A program made the translations under genes and the position numbers. From Candidatus Brevefilum sp. (GTDB lineage Bacteria > Chloroflexota > Anaerolineae > Anaerolineales > Anaerolineaceae): a stretch of 14,711 nt of DNA. The stretch is taken from positions 1-14,711 of the forward strand of contig SKPR01000035.1 of NCBI GenBank assembly GCA_007119455.1, read 5' to 3'. Shown piece by piece: positions 5,552 to 12,663 of this stretch. Within the stretch, counting starts at the first letter, position 1; every line of letters begins with the position of its first letter. Under the pieces are notes generated by a model, which saw nothing but the letters and a program-made list of their open reading frames with translations, was not told the DNA's origin and searched no databases.

Positions 5552-7354
5552 ATGGCCATCACACCCCCCCATTGGGATTTATCAAACGTTTACCCGGGTT
5601 TGGATTCGCCGATCTTATTGGATGATATTGAGTGGGTCAAAGAAACCACGAAAGAATTGGAAACCCTTTATCAAGAAGAGCTGGCTGGTATCAACCCGTC
5701 TCAATCCCCCGAAGTGATTAACGAAGCCCTCAGTGGCATGGTTGATCAGATGAATGCCCTGATGGAAAAAGCCACAACAATCAAATTTTACATCCATTCC
5801 TTTGTCTCCACCGATTCCTTCAACCAGCAGGCCATGCGGATGGAATCGCAATTCGATCAGGCCGTCGTGGAAATTGAGAAAGTCATCGTCCAGCTGGCAG
5901 CCTGGGTGGGTCAGTTCAAAGAGCAGCTTCCTGATATCCTTGCCCTGGGTCATAGTGCGAGCGAGCATGCTTTCCCGATCCAGGAAATGGCGGAACAAAG
6001 CCAGTATCTGATGAGCGAAAAGGAAGAGTTCCTGGCCAAAGAATTAAGCCTTTCAGGGTCCATGGCCTGGAGCAAGCTCCAGGGGATTGTGACATCTCAA
6101 AAAACGGTTGAGTTTGAATTGGATGGCGAAATCAAGGCTCTGCCGATGCCGGCTCTGATCAACCTGCATTCGCACCCGGATGAAGAAGTGCGCCATCGTG
6201 CTTATGAAACTGAGTTAGATACCTGGGAGACAATCAAAGAGCCCCTTGCCGCTTGCATGAATGGGATTAAGGGTTGGGTCAATGTGCTCAACAACCGTCG
6301 TGGGCGTGAAGATGCCCTCCACGCGCCCCTTGACCAGGGACGGATTGATCGTGAAACCCTGCGGGTCATGATGCTGGCCATGGAAGAATCGTTCCCGCAA
6401 TTCCGCCGCTATTTTAAAGCCAAGGCTGAGAGGTTTGGCCAATCGGCATTACCGTGGTGGAATGTGTTTGCACCGACCGGCAGGCTTGAGAAAGAATACT
6501 CCTTCGAAGAGGCGGAAAAATTCATCCTGAAAAATTTCGAGAAGTTCTCACCCGAACTTAAAAATTTTGCCCAGACCGCTTTCGATAAACTGTGGATTGA
6601 TGCTGAACAACGTGCGGGCAAACGCGGCGGGGCCTTCTGCATGCCAATCCCGGGTGTAAAGGAATCGCGCATCCTGTGCAATTTTGATGGGTCCCTCGAC
6701 CAGGTGATGACCATTGCCCATGAACTGGGCCATGGCTATCATAATTTCAATATGTACCAGGCGGAGAAGACCCCCTTGCAGCGTCAAACGCCCATGACGA
6801 TGGCGGAAACTGCCTCGATTATGTGTGAAACAATCGTATTTAATGCGGTCATGGAAACGATCAGCGATCCCCAGGCCGAACTGGCCCTGCTGGAAACCGC
6901 CCTGATCGGTGATGCGCAGGTGATTGTGGATATCTTCTCCCGCTTCCTGTTCGAAAAGGCAGTCTTTGAGAAACGGGCTGAATCCGACTTGAGTGCGGAT
7001 GAGCTCTGCAAACTCATGGAAGATGCCCAGGCCAAAACTTATGGTGAGGGGCTTGACCCGGATTTCCGGCATAAGTTCATGTGGACCTGGAAGCCGCACT
7101 ATTATTCCGATGAACTTTCCTTCTATAACTTCCCCTATGCCTTTGGTATGCTGTTCGGGATTGGTCTCTACGCCATCTACCAGCAGCGGGGTGAGGATTT
7201 CATCCCGGACTATAAACAACTGCTCTCCAGCACGGGTGAAGCGCCAGCCGCAGACCTGGCTGCCCGTTTTGATATTAATATCCGGGATAAAAAGTTCTGG
7301 GCCGACAGCCTGGCTGTGGTTGGCCGGCGAATTGACCGCTACTGCGAACTATAA
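5552..7354 (+). CDS. pepF: M3-family oligoendopeptidase (PepF-like)
   Basis: The 600-residue cytosolic zinc peptidase cleaves short peptides and takes part in peptide recycling. The zinc site is complete: HELGH at 390-394 and the third ligand Glu419 in MAETAS, 25 residues after the second His, the normal M3 spacing. The C-terminal segment has the Tyr-rich substrate-binding stretch HYYSDELSFYNFPYAFG typical of the PepF branch. The N-terminal ~180 residues are the helical M3 N domain (WDLSNVYPGLDS near the start). Length matches the family. I chose the ATG at 5552 because AGGAG (5541-5545) sits 6 bp before it; a TTG at 5546 would add two residues but abuts the ribosome-binding site. A palindromic repeat and a terminator follow the stop. 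There is no export signal. Confidence 0.95.
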   Translation: MAITPPHWDLSNVYPGLDSPILLDDIEWVKETTKELETLYQEELAGINPSQSPEVINEALSGMVDQMNALMEKATTIKFYIHSFVSTDSFNQQAMRMESQFDQAVVEIEKVIVQLAAWVGQFKEQLPDILALGHSASEHAFPIQEMAEQSQYLMSEKEEFLAKELSLSGSMAWSKLQGIVTSQKTVEFELDGEIKALPMPALINLHSHPDEEVRHRAYETELDTWETIKEPLAACMNGIKGWVNVLNNRRGREDALHAPLDQGRIDRETLRVMMLAMEESFPQFRRYFKAKAERFGQSALPWWNVFAPTGRLEKEYSFEEAEKFILKNFEKFSPELKNFAQTAFDKLWIDAEQRAGKRGGAFCMPIPGVKESRILCNFDGSLDQVMTIAHELGHGYHNFNMYQAEKTPLQRQTPMTMAETASIMCETIVFNAVMETISDPQAELALLETALIGDAQVIVDIFSRFLFEKAVFEKRAESDLSADELCKLMEDAQAKTYGEGLDPDFRHKFMWTWKPHYYSDELSFYNFPYAFGMLFGIGLYAIYQQRGEDFIPDYKQLLSSTGEAPAADLAARFDINIRDKKFWADSLAVVGRRIDRYCEL

Positions 7355-7369
7355 AATATCAGCCTGATT

Positions 7370-7423
7370 GTAACTGTTCAGGCAGTTCTGCTGCTGAAGG
7401 CAGGGGGCATGCTGAGTAGTAAC
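7370..7423. repeat. Dispersed palindromic intergenic repeat, short copy (54 bp)
   Basis: Second copy of the element at 2165-2253. It starts GTAACTGTTCAG and ends CTGAGTAGTAAC (9 of 12 terminal bases complementary). Both copies share GGCAGTTCTGCTG, GAAGGC and GCATGCTGAGT, and both lie a short way behind a plus-strand stop codon (15 bp here) in the same orientation. It lacks the 35-bp central part with the GC-rich stem of the long copy. Confidence 0.7.
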
Positions 7424-7435
7424 GCCCGATTTAAT

Positions 7436-7473
7436 ATAAAAAAGACCCCGCAGGTTCTATTACATGCGGGGTT
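7436..7473 (-). terminator. Intrinsic terminator of arsC, usable from both sides
   Basis: ACCCCGCA (7445-7452) pairs perfectly with TGCGGGGT (7465-7472) around a 12-nt loop. On the minus strand the stem is followed by CTTTTTTATATT, a textbook T-run, 77 bp after the arsC stop. In the plus direction TTATTAATATT follows and could help end the pepF transcript. Confidence 0.85.
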
Positions 7474-7549
7474 ATTAATATTAATGTTGTTTGGTTCGAT
7501 CGATTGATTTGCTTTCGGTTTTTATCCAATCATGGGGTTATCAGTCGTA

Positions 7550-7996
7550 TTAATCCTCAACCCAATCCTTCTCATCCAACCATGATTCAACTTTGTTTTT
7601 GATCTGGTCGCGTACCTTTCTAAAGAACGCCAGTTGCTGCTCTTCCGGGCCATTGAAGGCGGCCGGGTCCTCAAAGGGCCAGTGCAATCGTTGACCCATG
7701 CCGGGGAAGAAAGGACAGCGCTCATCAGCATGGCTGCACACGGTGATGAGGTAATCAAATTCGATTTTCCCCTGGTAATCATCGAGGTGTTCTGAGCGGT
7801 GGTCACGCATATCATAACCCGTTTCTTCCATGACCGTGATCGTCAGCGGATTCACGCCCTGGGGCTCCAGTCCTGCGCTGTAGACGTCAAATTCGTCGCC
7901 GCCCAATTCACGCAGCCAGGCTTCTGCCATCTGGCTTCGGGCTGAATTGCCGGTACATAAAAAGAGGACCTTGATTTTGTCATCAGCTGGCATCAT
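7550..7996 (-). CDS. arsC: Arsenate reductase, thioredoxin-coupled LMW-phosphatase type
   Basis: The 148-residue enzyme reduces arsenate to arsenite by the three-cysteine relay of the low-molecular-weight tyrosine phosphatase fold. All key residues are present: the P-loop C-T-G-N-S-A-R (Cys14, Arg20), the redox pair Cys87 and Cys94 in CSHADERCP (7 apart, as in the Staphylococcus type), and the acid loop Asp110-Pro111 in HWPFEDPA. The second and third cysteines favour arsenate reductase over a plain phosphatase. GGAG precedes the ATG at 7996; a second Met follows directly. No arsR, arsB or acr3 lies nearby, so it may serve an efflux system elsewhere or a background detoxification role. Between it and the ygjP-like stop there are 111 bp holding a small ACACG-TTAG-CGTGT hairpin (8069-8082). 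Confidence 0.93.
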   Translation of the reverse strand: MMPADDKIKVLFLCTGNSARSQMAEAWLRELGGDEFDVYSAGLEPQGVNPLTITVMEETGYDMRDHRSEHLDDYQGKIEFDYLITVCSHADERCPFFPGMGQRLHWPFEDPAAFNGPEEQQLAFFRKVRDQIKNKVESWLDEKDWVED

Positions 7997-8107
7997 TTTT
8001 TTTCTCCATTAAAAAATCGTTGTCTTTTTATTTAATTCTATCCGATTGAGATGATGGGCTCCTTTAGGACACGTTAGCGTGTGGTTAACATAACTTTTCC
8101 GCCAGAT

Positions 8108-8791
8108 TTAATCGAGGGTTAGCAGCGGGCCGTATTGTTTGAGCCAGGCGCGGTCCTGATGGTAATCGGGTTTTATCCGCGCGACTGTGTCCCAAAAAGA
8201 CCGACTGTGGTTGCGGACTTTGAGATGGGCCAGTTCATGAACCACCACGTATTCGATCACCTTCAGTGGGGCCATCGAAAGCCGGTATGTGAAATTCAGG
8301 TTGTTCTTTCCCGAGCAGCTTCCCCAGCGGGTGCGAGCACTGGTAATGCGCACCTGGTTCACACGGAAGCCAAACCGCCTCGTATAGTCGTTGATCAGGT
8401 CGTGGGTGATCGCTCGGGTTTCCTCCCGGTACCAGTCGATAAAGACCGATCTGGCCCGGTCCTGGGCATGGCGTGAAAGCCGGAAACAGCCCTCCAGCTC
8501 GAGGGGTGGACGCTGACGATCAATTAAAGAAAGGGTGTATTGCTCTCCCAGGTACCAGAAGGTTTCGCCTGGGATAAACTGCCGGGTTGTGACACCCGGG
8601 TATTCCTGTGCCAGGCGGATACGTGTACTTTTGATCCAGCCGGCTTTTCGCTCAACCACCGCATCAATCTGGGCCTGGCTGGCTGTATTAGGCGCCCGCA
8701 CGATCAGATCCCCATTTGGCCTGACTTCCAGTCCGAAGGTCTTGCGCTTTGAGCGAATGACCCGGTCAATAACCGGGCGTTTGTTTTTCAT
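8108..8791 (-). CDS. YgjP/DUF45-type zinc metallopeptidase
   Basis: The 227-residue protein belongs to the YgjP-like (DUF45, WLM/SprT-related) metallopeptidase group. The zinc motif is HELAH at 185-189 (His185, Glu186, His189), with His195 in KVRNHSRSFW as the probable third ligand. The RWGSCS signature at 155-160 is characteristic of the family. The N-terminal part (IRSKRKTFGLEVRPNGDLIVRAP) is the usual beta-rich region, so the chosen ATG fits family starts. It is often annotated 'M48 family metallopeptidase' or 'predicted metal-dependent hydrolase'; physiological substrates are not established. The only Shine-Dalgarno-like sequence (AGGAG) is about 22 nt upstream, too far for normal use, and a TATAAT box lies 6 nt before the ATG, which suggests a leaderless mRNA. 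Confidence 0.9.
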   Translation of the reverse strand: MKNKRPVIDRVIRSKRKTFGLEVRPNGDLIVRAPNTASQAQIDAVVERKAGWIKSTRIRLAQEYPGVTTRQFIPGETFWYLGEQYTLSLIDRQRPPLELEGCFRLSRHAQDRARSVFIDWYREETRAITHDLINDYTRRFGFRVNQVRITSARTRWGSCSGKNNLNFTYRLSMAPLKVIEYVVVHELAHLKVRNHSRSFWDTVARIKPDYHQDRAWLKQYGPLLTLD

Positions 8792-8797
8792 TGGGCA

Positions 8798-8803
8798 ATT
8801 ATA
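8798..8803 (-). promoter_or_regulatory. -10 box with leaderless geometry for the YgjP-like gene
   Basis: Minus-strand TATAAT (8803-8798) is followed by six bases (TGCCCA) and then the ATG at 8791-8789. With normal -10 to +1 spacing the transcript would begin at the A of the ATG. The -35 region is weak. A plus-strand TATAAT overlaps it (8800-8805), so the box is nearly symmetric. Confidence 0.5.
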
Positions 8804-8920
8804 ATAGGGTTTCTCCTCATTGCCCTGCGCGCATAGCCTTCCCGCTGACGCTATTCCTGTGGCAGTGTAATGCCCTCCCTGTTACCTGCTGAATCCTATC
8901 AACGTAAATCAGGACGGGTC

Positions 8921-8986
8921 ACCCAATACCTGGTACCTGATTCCCAATACCCACTCCCCAATACCCAATTCCTGGTACCTAACCCA
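8921..8986. repeat. Short imperfect tandem repeats of CCCAATAC and CCTGGTACCT
   Basis: CCCAATAC occurs at 8922, 8943 and 8957, with a variant CCCAATTC at 8964. The palindromic CCTGGTACCT occurs at 8929-8938 and 8971-8980. The pair CCCAATACCTGGTACCT is repeated 42 bp later with one change. It sits in the 273-bp gap between the divergent YgjP-like gene and htpG. It looks like low-complexity slippage DNA; no coding sense is seen. Confidence 0.65.
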
Positions 8987-8988
8987 TC

Positions 8989-9055
8989 ATTCTTATACAA
9001 TTCTTATCGAATCTGATTATCATAGGTACAGTCATAATCATCATTTTCAAGGGAG
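8989..9055 (+). promoter_or_regulatory. htpG upstream control region with direct and inverted repeats
   Basis: ATTCTTAT is repeated directly at 8989-8996 and 9000-9007, 11 bp apart (one helical turn). TGATTAT (9014-9020) and ATAATCA (9034-9040) form a perfect inverted repeat with a 13-bp spacer. CATAAT at 9033-9038 could be a -10 box inside the right arm. GGGAG (9051-9055) is the ribosome-binding site, 9 bases before the ATG. No CIRCE element (TTAGCACTC-N9-GAGTGCTAA) is present. Confidence 0.4.
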
Positions 9056-9064
9056 TAAATATCC

Positions 9065-10945
9065 ATGACCGAATCAAACATCCCCCTCGAAGGCGAGGGC
9101 ATCCCCTTTAAAGCTGAAACACAACAGCTTCTGAACATCCTGGTTCATTCCTTATATACCGAACGCGAGATCTTCCTGCGCGAGCTGATCTCAAACGCAT
9201 CGGACGCTCTGGCCCGGCTGGACTTTGTGATGCTGACCGACCGCGATGTGCACGACCCGGATATCCCACCTGAGATCCGTATTCGGGCCGATCAGGACGC
9301 CGGCCTGCTGGTGATCGAAGATACCGGCATCGGCATGACCCGGGAAGAACTGGTCGACAACCTGGGGACGATTGCCCACTCCGGTGCCAAAGCCTTTGTG
9401 GAAGCGGCCAGCGAATCCGAACAAAACCTGGCCGAAATCATCGGGCAGTTTGGGGTGGGGTTTTATTCCGCCTTCATGGTGGCCGATTCGATCCGAGTGG
9501 TCTCACGCTCTTACAGGCCGGATGCCGAATCTGCCGCCTGGATGGCGACAGGCGAAGACACCTATACCCTCGAAGCCGGCGGACGTGAAAAACGTGGCAC
9601 CGAGGTGCGGATCCACATTAAAGAAGATGCCAGAGAGTTTCTGGATGAATCCCGCCTGCGCCAGGTGGTCAAGCGCCATTCGGATTTTATCCAATACCCG
9701 ATTTATATCGGCGATTCCGAAGAGCCGGCCAACCGTCAGACGGCCCTGTGGCGGCAGAGCCCGCGTGAAGTTGAAGCAGAGGCCTATCAGGAATTTTATA
9801 AACAACTCACCCTGGATTTTTCAGACCCACTGCTGCACACCCACATGGTGGTGGATGCGCCCGCGCAGATGTATGCCCTCATATTCCTGGCACAGGATCC
9901 GCAAAACCTCGTTTTCTCACCGCGTAAGGAACCCGGGCTCAAACTCTATGCTCGCAAGGTGCTGATCCAGGAGTTCTGCACCGAGCTGTTGCCCCAATAT
10001 CTGAACTTTTTTGACGGTGTGGTCGATTCGGAAGACCTGCCACTGAATGTCTCTCGCGAGAGTGTGCAATCCAACCGGGTGATGGCCTTATTGAAGCGCC
10101 TGGTGACGAACAAGGCCATCGATACCCTGCGCGAGCTCGGCCAGACCGATCCCGAGAAATATACGAATTTCTGGGAAACCTACGGGCAACGTTTGAAGGA
10201 AGGGGTGGCCATCGAGCAGGACCAGCCTGAAAAGCTGTTTCCACTCCTGCGTTTTCACACCGATCAGGAACTGGATGGCTGGACCTCACTGGATGAATAC
10301 CTGGAACGGGCCGACCCGGACCAGGAATCCATTTATTATTTCCTGGGTGAAGATCCCGGCGCCGTGCGTTACAACCCGCACATGGACGCCTTCCGCCAGG
10401 CTGAGATCGAAGTGCTGGTGCTGACGGACCCTGTAGACCCCTTCATGCTGATGCAATTGCGCGAATATGAGGGAAAGTCCCTGACCAATGTGGCCGAAGC
10501 CGACCTGCCTGAAAGCGAGGCCGCGCCGGAGGAAGCGCAGGATGAAACCCCGTCTCTGGAACCTGAACAAACAGCCGACCTGATCGTCCGGTTTAAAAAC
10601 TTGCTGGGGGACCGGGTTGAGGATGTGCGCACGACTGATCGCCTGCGCCGTTCACCGGCCAGGCTGGTCAACCCGGAAGGCGCGCCGGACCAGACGGTCC
10701 AGCGCGTCTACCGGATGATGGATAAAGAATTCGAAATGCCGAAAAAAGTGCTGGAATTGAACCCGAAACACCGGATCTTGCGAGCGCTTGGCAATCTGCC
10801 GCCCAATGACCCCAAATTCGACCTGGTGGCCGAGCAGCTCTATGCCAATACCCTGCTGGTTGAAGGTCTGCACCCTGACCCGGCTTCAATGGTCGAGCGC
10901 ATTCAGGACCTGATCACCGGTTTGCTGGATAGCGACGCTGAATAA
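9065..10945 (+). CDS. htpG: Chaperone HtpG (bacterial Hsp90)
   Basis: The 626-residue length is normal for HtpG, an ATP-driven dimeric cytosolic chaperone. The GHKL ATPase domain is intact: EIFLRELISNASDAL with catalytic Glu40 and Asn44, DTGIGM at 86-91, GQFGVGFYSAF at 127-137, and GTEVRIHIK at 178-186. The middle domain carries NVSRES, with the Arg that contacts the gamma-phosphate. An acidic linker rich in Glu/Pro/Ala (about residues 483-505) joins it to the C-terminal dimerisation domain, which ends with LNPKHRILRAL and a short tail. There is no MEEVD tail, as expected for bacteria. The start follows GGGAG. It forms a single-gene unit that converges on the thiolase with only 6 bp between stop codons. 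Confidence 0.97.
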   Translation: MTESNIPLEGEGIPFKAETQQLLNILVHSLYTEREIFLRELISNASDALARLDFVMLTDRDVHDPDIPPEIRIRADQDAGLLVIEDTGIGMTREELVDNLGTIAHSGAKAFVEAASESEQNLAEIIGQFGVGFYSAFMVADSIRVVSRSYRPDAESAAWMATGEDTYTLEAGGREKRGTEVRIHIKEDAREFLDESRLRQVVKRHSDFIQYPIYIGDSEEPANRQTALWRQSPREVEAEAYQEFYKQLTLDFSDPLLHTHMVVDAPAQMYALIFLAQDPQNLVFSPRKEPGLKLYARKVLIQEFCTELLPQYLNFFDGVVDSEDLPLNVSRESVQSNRVMALLKRLVTNKAIDTLRELGQTDPEKYTNFWETYGQRLKEGVAIEQDQPEKLFPLLRFHTDQELDGWTSLDEYLERADPDQESIYYFLGEDPGAVRYNPHMDAFRQAEIEVLVLTDPVDPFMLMQLREYEGKSLTNVAEADLPESEAAPEEAQDETPSLEPEQTADLIVRFKNLLGDRVEDVRTTDRLRRSPARLVNPEGAPDQTVQRVYRMMDKEFEMPKKVLELNPKHRILRALGNLPPNDPKFDLVAEQLYANTLLVEGLHPDPASMVERIQDLITGLLDSDAE

Positions 10946-10951
10946 GAGGTT

Positions 10952-12163
10952 TCAGTCAGCCCAGGCGACAATCGTGGTCTCACCCTGACCAACGCCCACG
11001 CACAACGTTGCCAGACCATAGAAGGGACGTGGTGCATCCGCTGACCGGCGGCGCATTTCATGGAGCAGGGTGGTCATGATGCGGGCGCCCGAACACCCCA
11101 GCGGGTGCCCCAGGGCCACCGCACCCCCGTTGGGGTTGGTGATCTCGGGCGATAGCCTCAGGCCGTCCATCACGGCCAGTGTCTGAACCGCGAAGGCCTC
11201 ATTGATTTCTGCCAGTTGAATATCTTCAATCGAAAGCCCTGCCCGTTTCAGGGCTTTTTCTGTGGCCGGGATGGGGCCCAACCCCATCACACGAGGTGGG
11301 ACTCCGGCAGCAGCCATGCTCACTACCCGCGCCATCGGCTTCAGTCCGAGTTCACGTGCCTTTTCCGCGCGCATCACCAGGATGGCAGCCGCACCATCAC
11401 TCAACCCAGAGCTGTTGCCGGCGGTGACCGTTCCGCCTTCTTTGAAGACGGGTTTGAGCCGGCTGAGGGCCTCCAGCGAGGTGTCTGGCCGGGGACGTTC
11501 ATCCCGGTCAAAAACCTCCGGGTCACCCTTTCGCTGCGGAACAGGGATGGGCAGGATTTCCTCACCAAATTTGCCCGCTTTCCCTGCAGCAACTGCCCGC
11601 TGGTGGCTGACCAGGGCGAAGCGGTCCTGGGCCTCCCGCGTGATACCCGTCATTTCGGCGATGTTCTCGGCCGTCTCTCCCATCGATTCGGTGCTGTAAC
11701 GCTCAGCCATCAGGGGGTTCACAAACCGCCAGCCCAGGGTGGTGTCGTAGGCTGTCAGGTTCCCAGTGGAGCGGGTTGGTTTGGGCATGGCGTAGGGAGA
11801 CCGGCTCATGCTCTCGACACCGCCCGCGATGAAGACTTCACCATCGCCGGCCCGAATCGAACGCACGGCCGCATTGAGGGCCGTCAGACCCGAGGCGCAC
11901 AGGCGGTTGAAGGTAACCCCCGGAACGGAAACCGGCAACCCCGCCAGCAGGGCGGCCATACGGGCGATGTTGCGGTTGTCTTCCCCGGCCTGGTTGGCGC
12001 AGCCTAAATAGACCTCTTCGATCAGGGCCGGGTCAAGGTCATGGCGTTCCACCAGGGCTTTGATCACCATGGCGGCCAGGTCATCCGGGCGGATGCCGGC
12101 CAGGGCGCCTCCCAGGTTCCCGACGGGCGTGCGGATGGCGTCGATAATTACAGCTTCAGGCAT
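10952..12163 (-). CDS. Thiolase (acetyl-CoA C-acyltransferase; PcaF/PaaJ-like)
   Basis: The 403-residue enzyme is a full-length thiolase. The nucleophile Cys89 lies in FNRLCASGL, the catalytic His353 in NPNGGAVALGHPLGCSGAR, and the second catalytic Cys388 in LCVGVGQGE. MSRSPYAMPK and YDTTLGWRFVNPLM resemble the 3-oxoadipyl-CoA thiolase branch (PcaF/PaaJ), but aromatic degradation genes are absent here, so the practical role could equally be acetoacetyl-CoA formation or beta-oxidation. A direction (cleavage or synthesis) cannot be read from the sequence. AGGAG stands 7 bp before the ATG at 12163. No partner gene (hydroxyacyl-CoA dehydrogenase, enoyl-CoA hydratase) is adjacent. It converges on htpG without room for a terminator between the stop codons. 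Confidence 0.94.
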   Translation of the reverse strand: MPEAVIIDAIRTPVGNLGGALAGIRPDDLAAMVIKALVERHDLDPALIEEVYLGCANQAGEDNRNIARMAALLAGLPVSVPGVTFNRLCASGLTALNAAVRSIRAGDGEVFIAGGVESMSRSPYAMPKPTRSTGNLTAYDTTLGWRFVNPLMAERYSTESMGETAENIAEMTGITREAQDRFALVSHQRAVAAGKAGKFGEEILPIPVPQRKGDPEVFDRDERPRPDTSLEALSRLKPVFKEGGTVTAGNSSGLSDGAAAILVMRAEKARELGLKPMARVVSMAAAGVPPRVMGLGPIPATEKALKRAGLSIEDIQLAEINEAFAVQTLAVMDGLRLSPEITNPNGGAVALGHPLGCSGARIMTTLLHEMRRRSADAPRPFYGLATLCVGVGQGETTIVAWAD

Positions 12164-12270
12164 GGGCTTTCTCCTGTTTGATCATGTGGTTTAGTTCGAT
12201 TTTACCACTGGCCTGGTTCCAACAGGATAGGAGGTCAAACTTTGCTCCAGCATTGTTTGTCACATTCACT

Positions 12271-12296
12271 ATGAGAAGGCCGCAATCTCTTCTCAT
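12271..12296. repeat. Inverted repeat ATGAGAAG / CTTCTCAT
   Basis: Perfect 8-bp arms (12271-12278 and 12289-12296) around a 10-nt loop. The GAGAAG/CTTCTC arms resemble those of the CTCGAG palindromes that follow, so this may be a diverged member. Confidence 0.5.
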
Positions 12297-12318
12297 CCAT
12301 CAATTCATGCGCTCTTTA

Positions 12319-12372
12319 AGGCTTCTCCTCGAGGAGAAGCTGTCTGCGCAGCAGACTGATGAGGTGAAAATA
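12319..12372. repeat. Family A repeat, copy 1 (54 bp, identical to copy 2)
   Basis: Contains the perfect 20-bp palindrome GCTTCTCCTCGAGGAGAAGC (12321-12340), then a second hairpin GTCTG-CGCAG-CAGAC (12342-12356), then TGATGAGGTGAAAATA. The whole 54 bp recurs without a change at 12567-12620, 248 bp downstream. Confidence 0.9.
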
Positions 12373-12397
12373 GGACGCCGATCAGTAGCAATGCAAA

Positions 12398-12422
12398 ACC
12401 CTCACCCTCTGTTGGTGGGGGT
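12398..12422. repeat. Hairpin ACCCTCACC / GGTGGGGGT
   Basis: Nine-base arms (12398-12406 and 12414-12422) with one G-U pair and a 7-nt loop, between the first family A and family B repeats. It is not followed by a T-run. Confidence 0.5.
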
Positions 12423-12500
12423 CAAGCTGAGGTGATCATTTCACGTACAAATTTCGACATCATCAAAACAAATGACTTAGCGATTGCCTGATATTTTTAG

Positions 12501-12525
12501 GGTGCGGTCTGTATTTGACCGCACC
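12501..12525. repeat. Family B hairpin, copy 1
   Basis: GGTGCGGTC (12501-12509), loop TGTATTT, GACCGCACC (12517-12525): a perfect 9-bp stem preceded by TTTTTAG and followed by ACTTTT. It is terminator-like in shape, but no plus-strand gene runs into it. The copy at 12664 differs by one loop base. Confidence 0.85.
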
Positions 12526-12543
12526 ACTTTTCCTATCAAACAT

Positions 12544-12558
12544 CTTCTCGAGGGGAAG
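12544..12558. repeat. Degenerate family A palindrome (CTTCTCGAGGGGAAG)
   Basis: A shorter CTCGAG-centred inverted repeat with one wobble pair. Its CTCGAG core starts 22 bp after the end of family B copy 1, nearly the same spacing as between B copy 2 and the palindrome at 12704. Confidence 0.6.
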
Positions 12559-12566
12559 AGGGGGTT

Positions 12567-12620
12567 AGGCTTCTCCTCGAGGAGAAGCTGTCTGCGCAGC
12601 AGACTGATGAGGTGAAAATA
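12567..12620. repeat. Family A repeat, copy 2
   Basis: Identical over 54 bp to 12319-12372, including the 20-bp palindrome (12569-12588) and the GTCTG/CAGAC hairpin (12590-12604). The sequences just outside (before 12567 and after 12620) are not conserved, which fixes the ends of the unit. Confidence 0.9.
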
Positions 12621-12663
12621 CACGTTTATTCTCGCTGGTCTAACATAACCTGCATACCTGTAG

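Noticed and set aside
6548..7219. Long minus-strand open frame (223 codons) opposite the oligopeptidase
   Set aside because: Antisense shadow of the M3 peptidase; no ribosome-binding site or motif.
8989..9060. CIRCE element upstream of htpG
   Set aside because: No TTAGCACTC/GAGTGCTAA pair is present; the repeats seen have different sequences and spacing.
11216..12007. Long plus-strand open frame (263 codons) opposite the thiolase
   Set aside because: Antisense shadow of a clearly coding thiolase, with no domain of its own.
12356..12370. CTGATGAG...GAAAA in the family A repeat as a hammerhead ribozyme core
   Set aside because: Only a few bases separate the two conserved boxes, leaving no stem II, and the other stems are not present in the right places.
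12178..12435. Open frame of 85 codons upstream of proB
   Set aside because: It runs through palindromic repeats, has no recognisable domain and no good ribosome-binding site.
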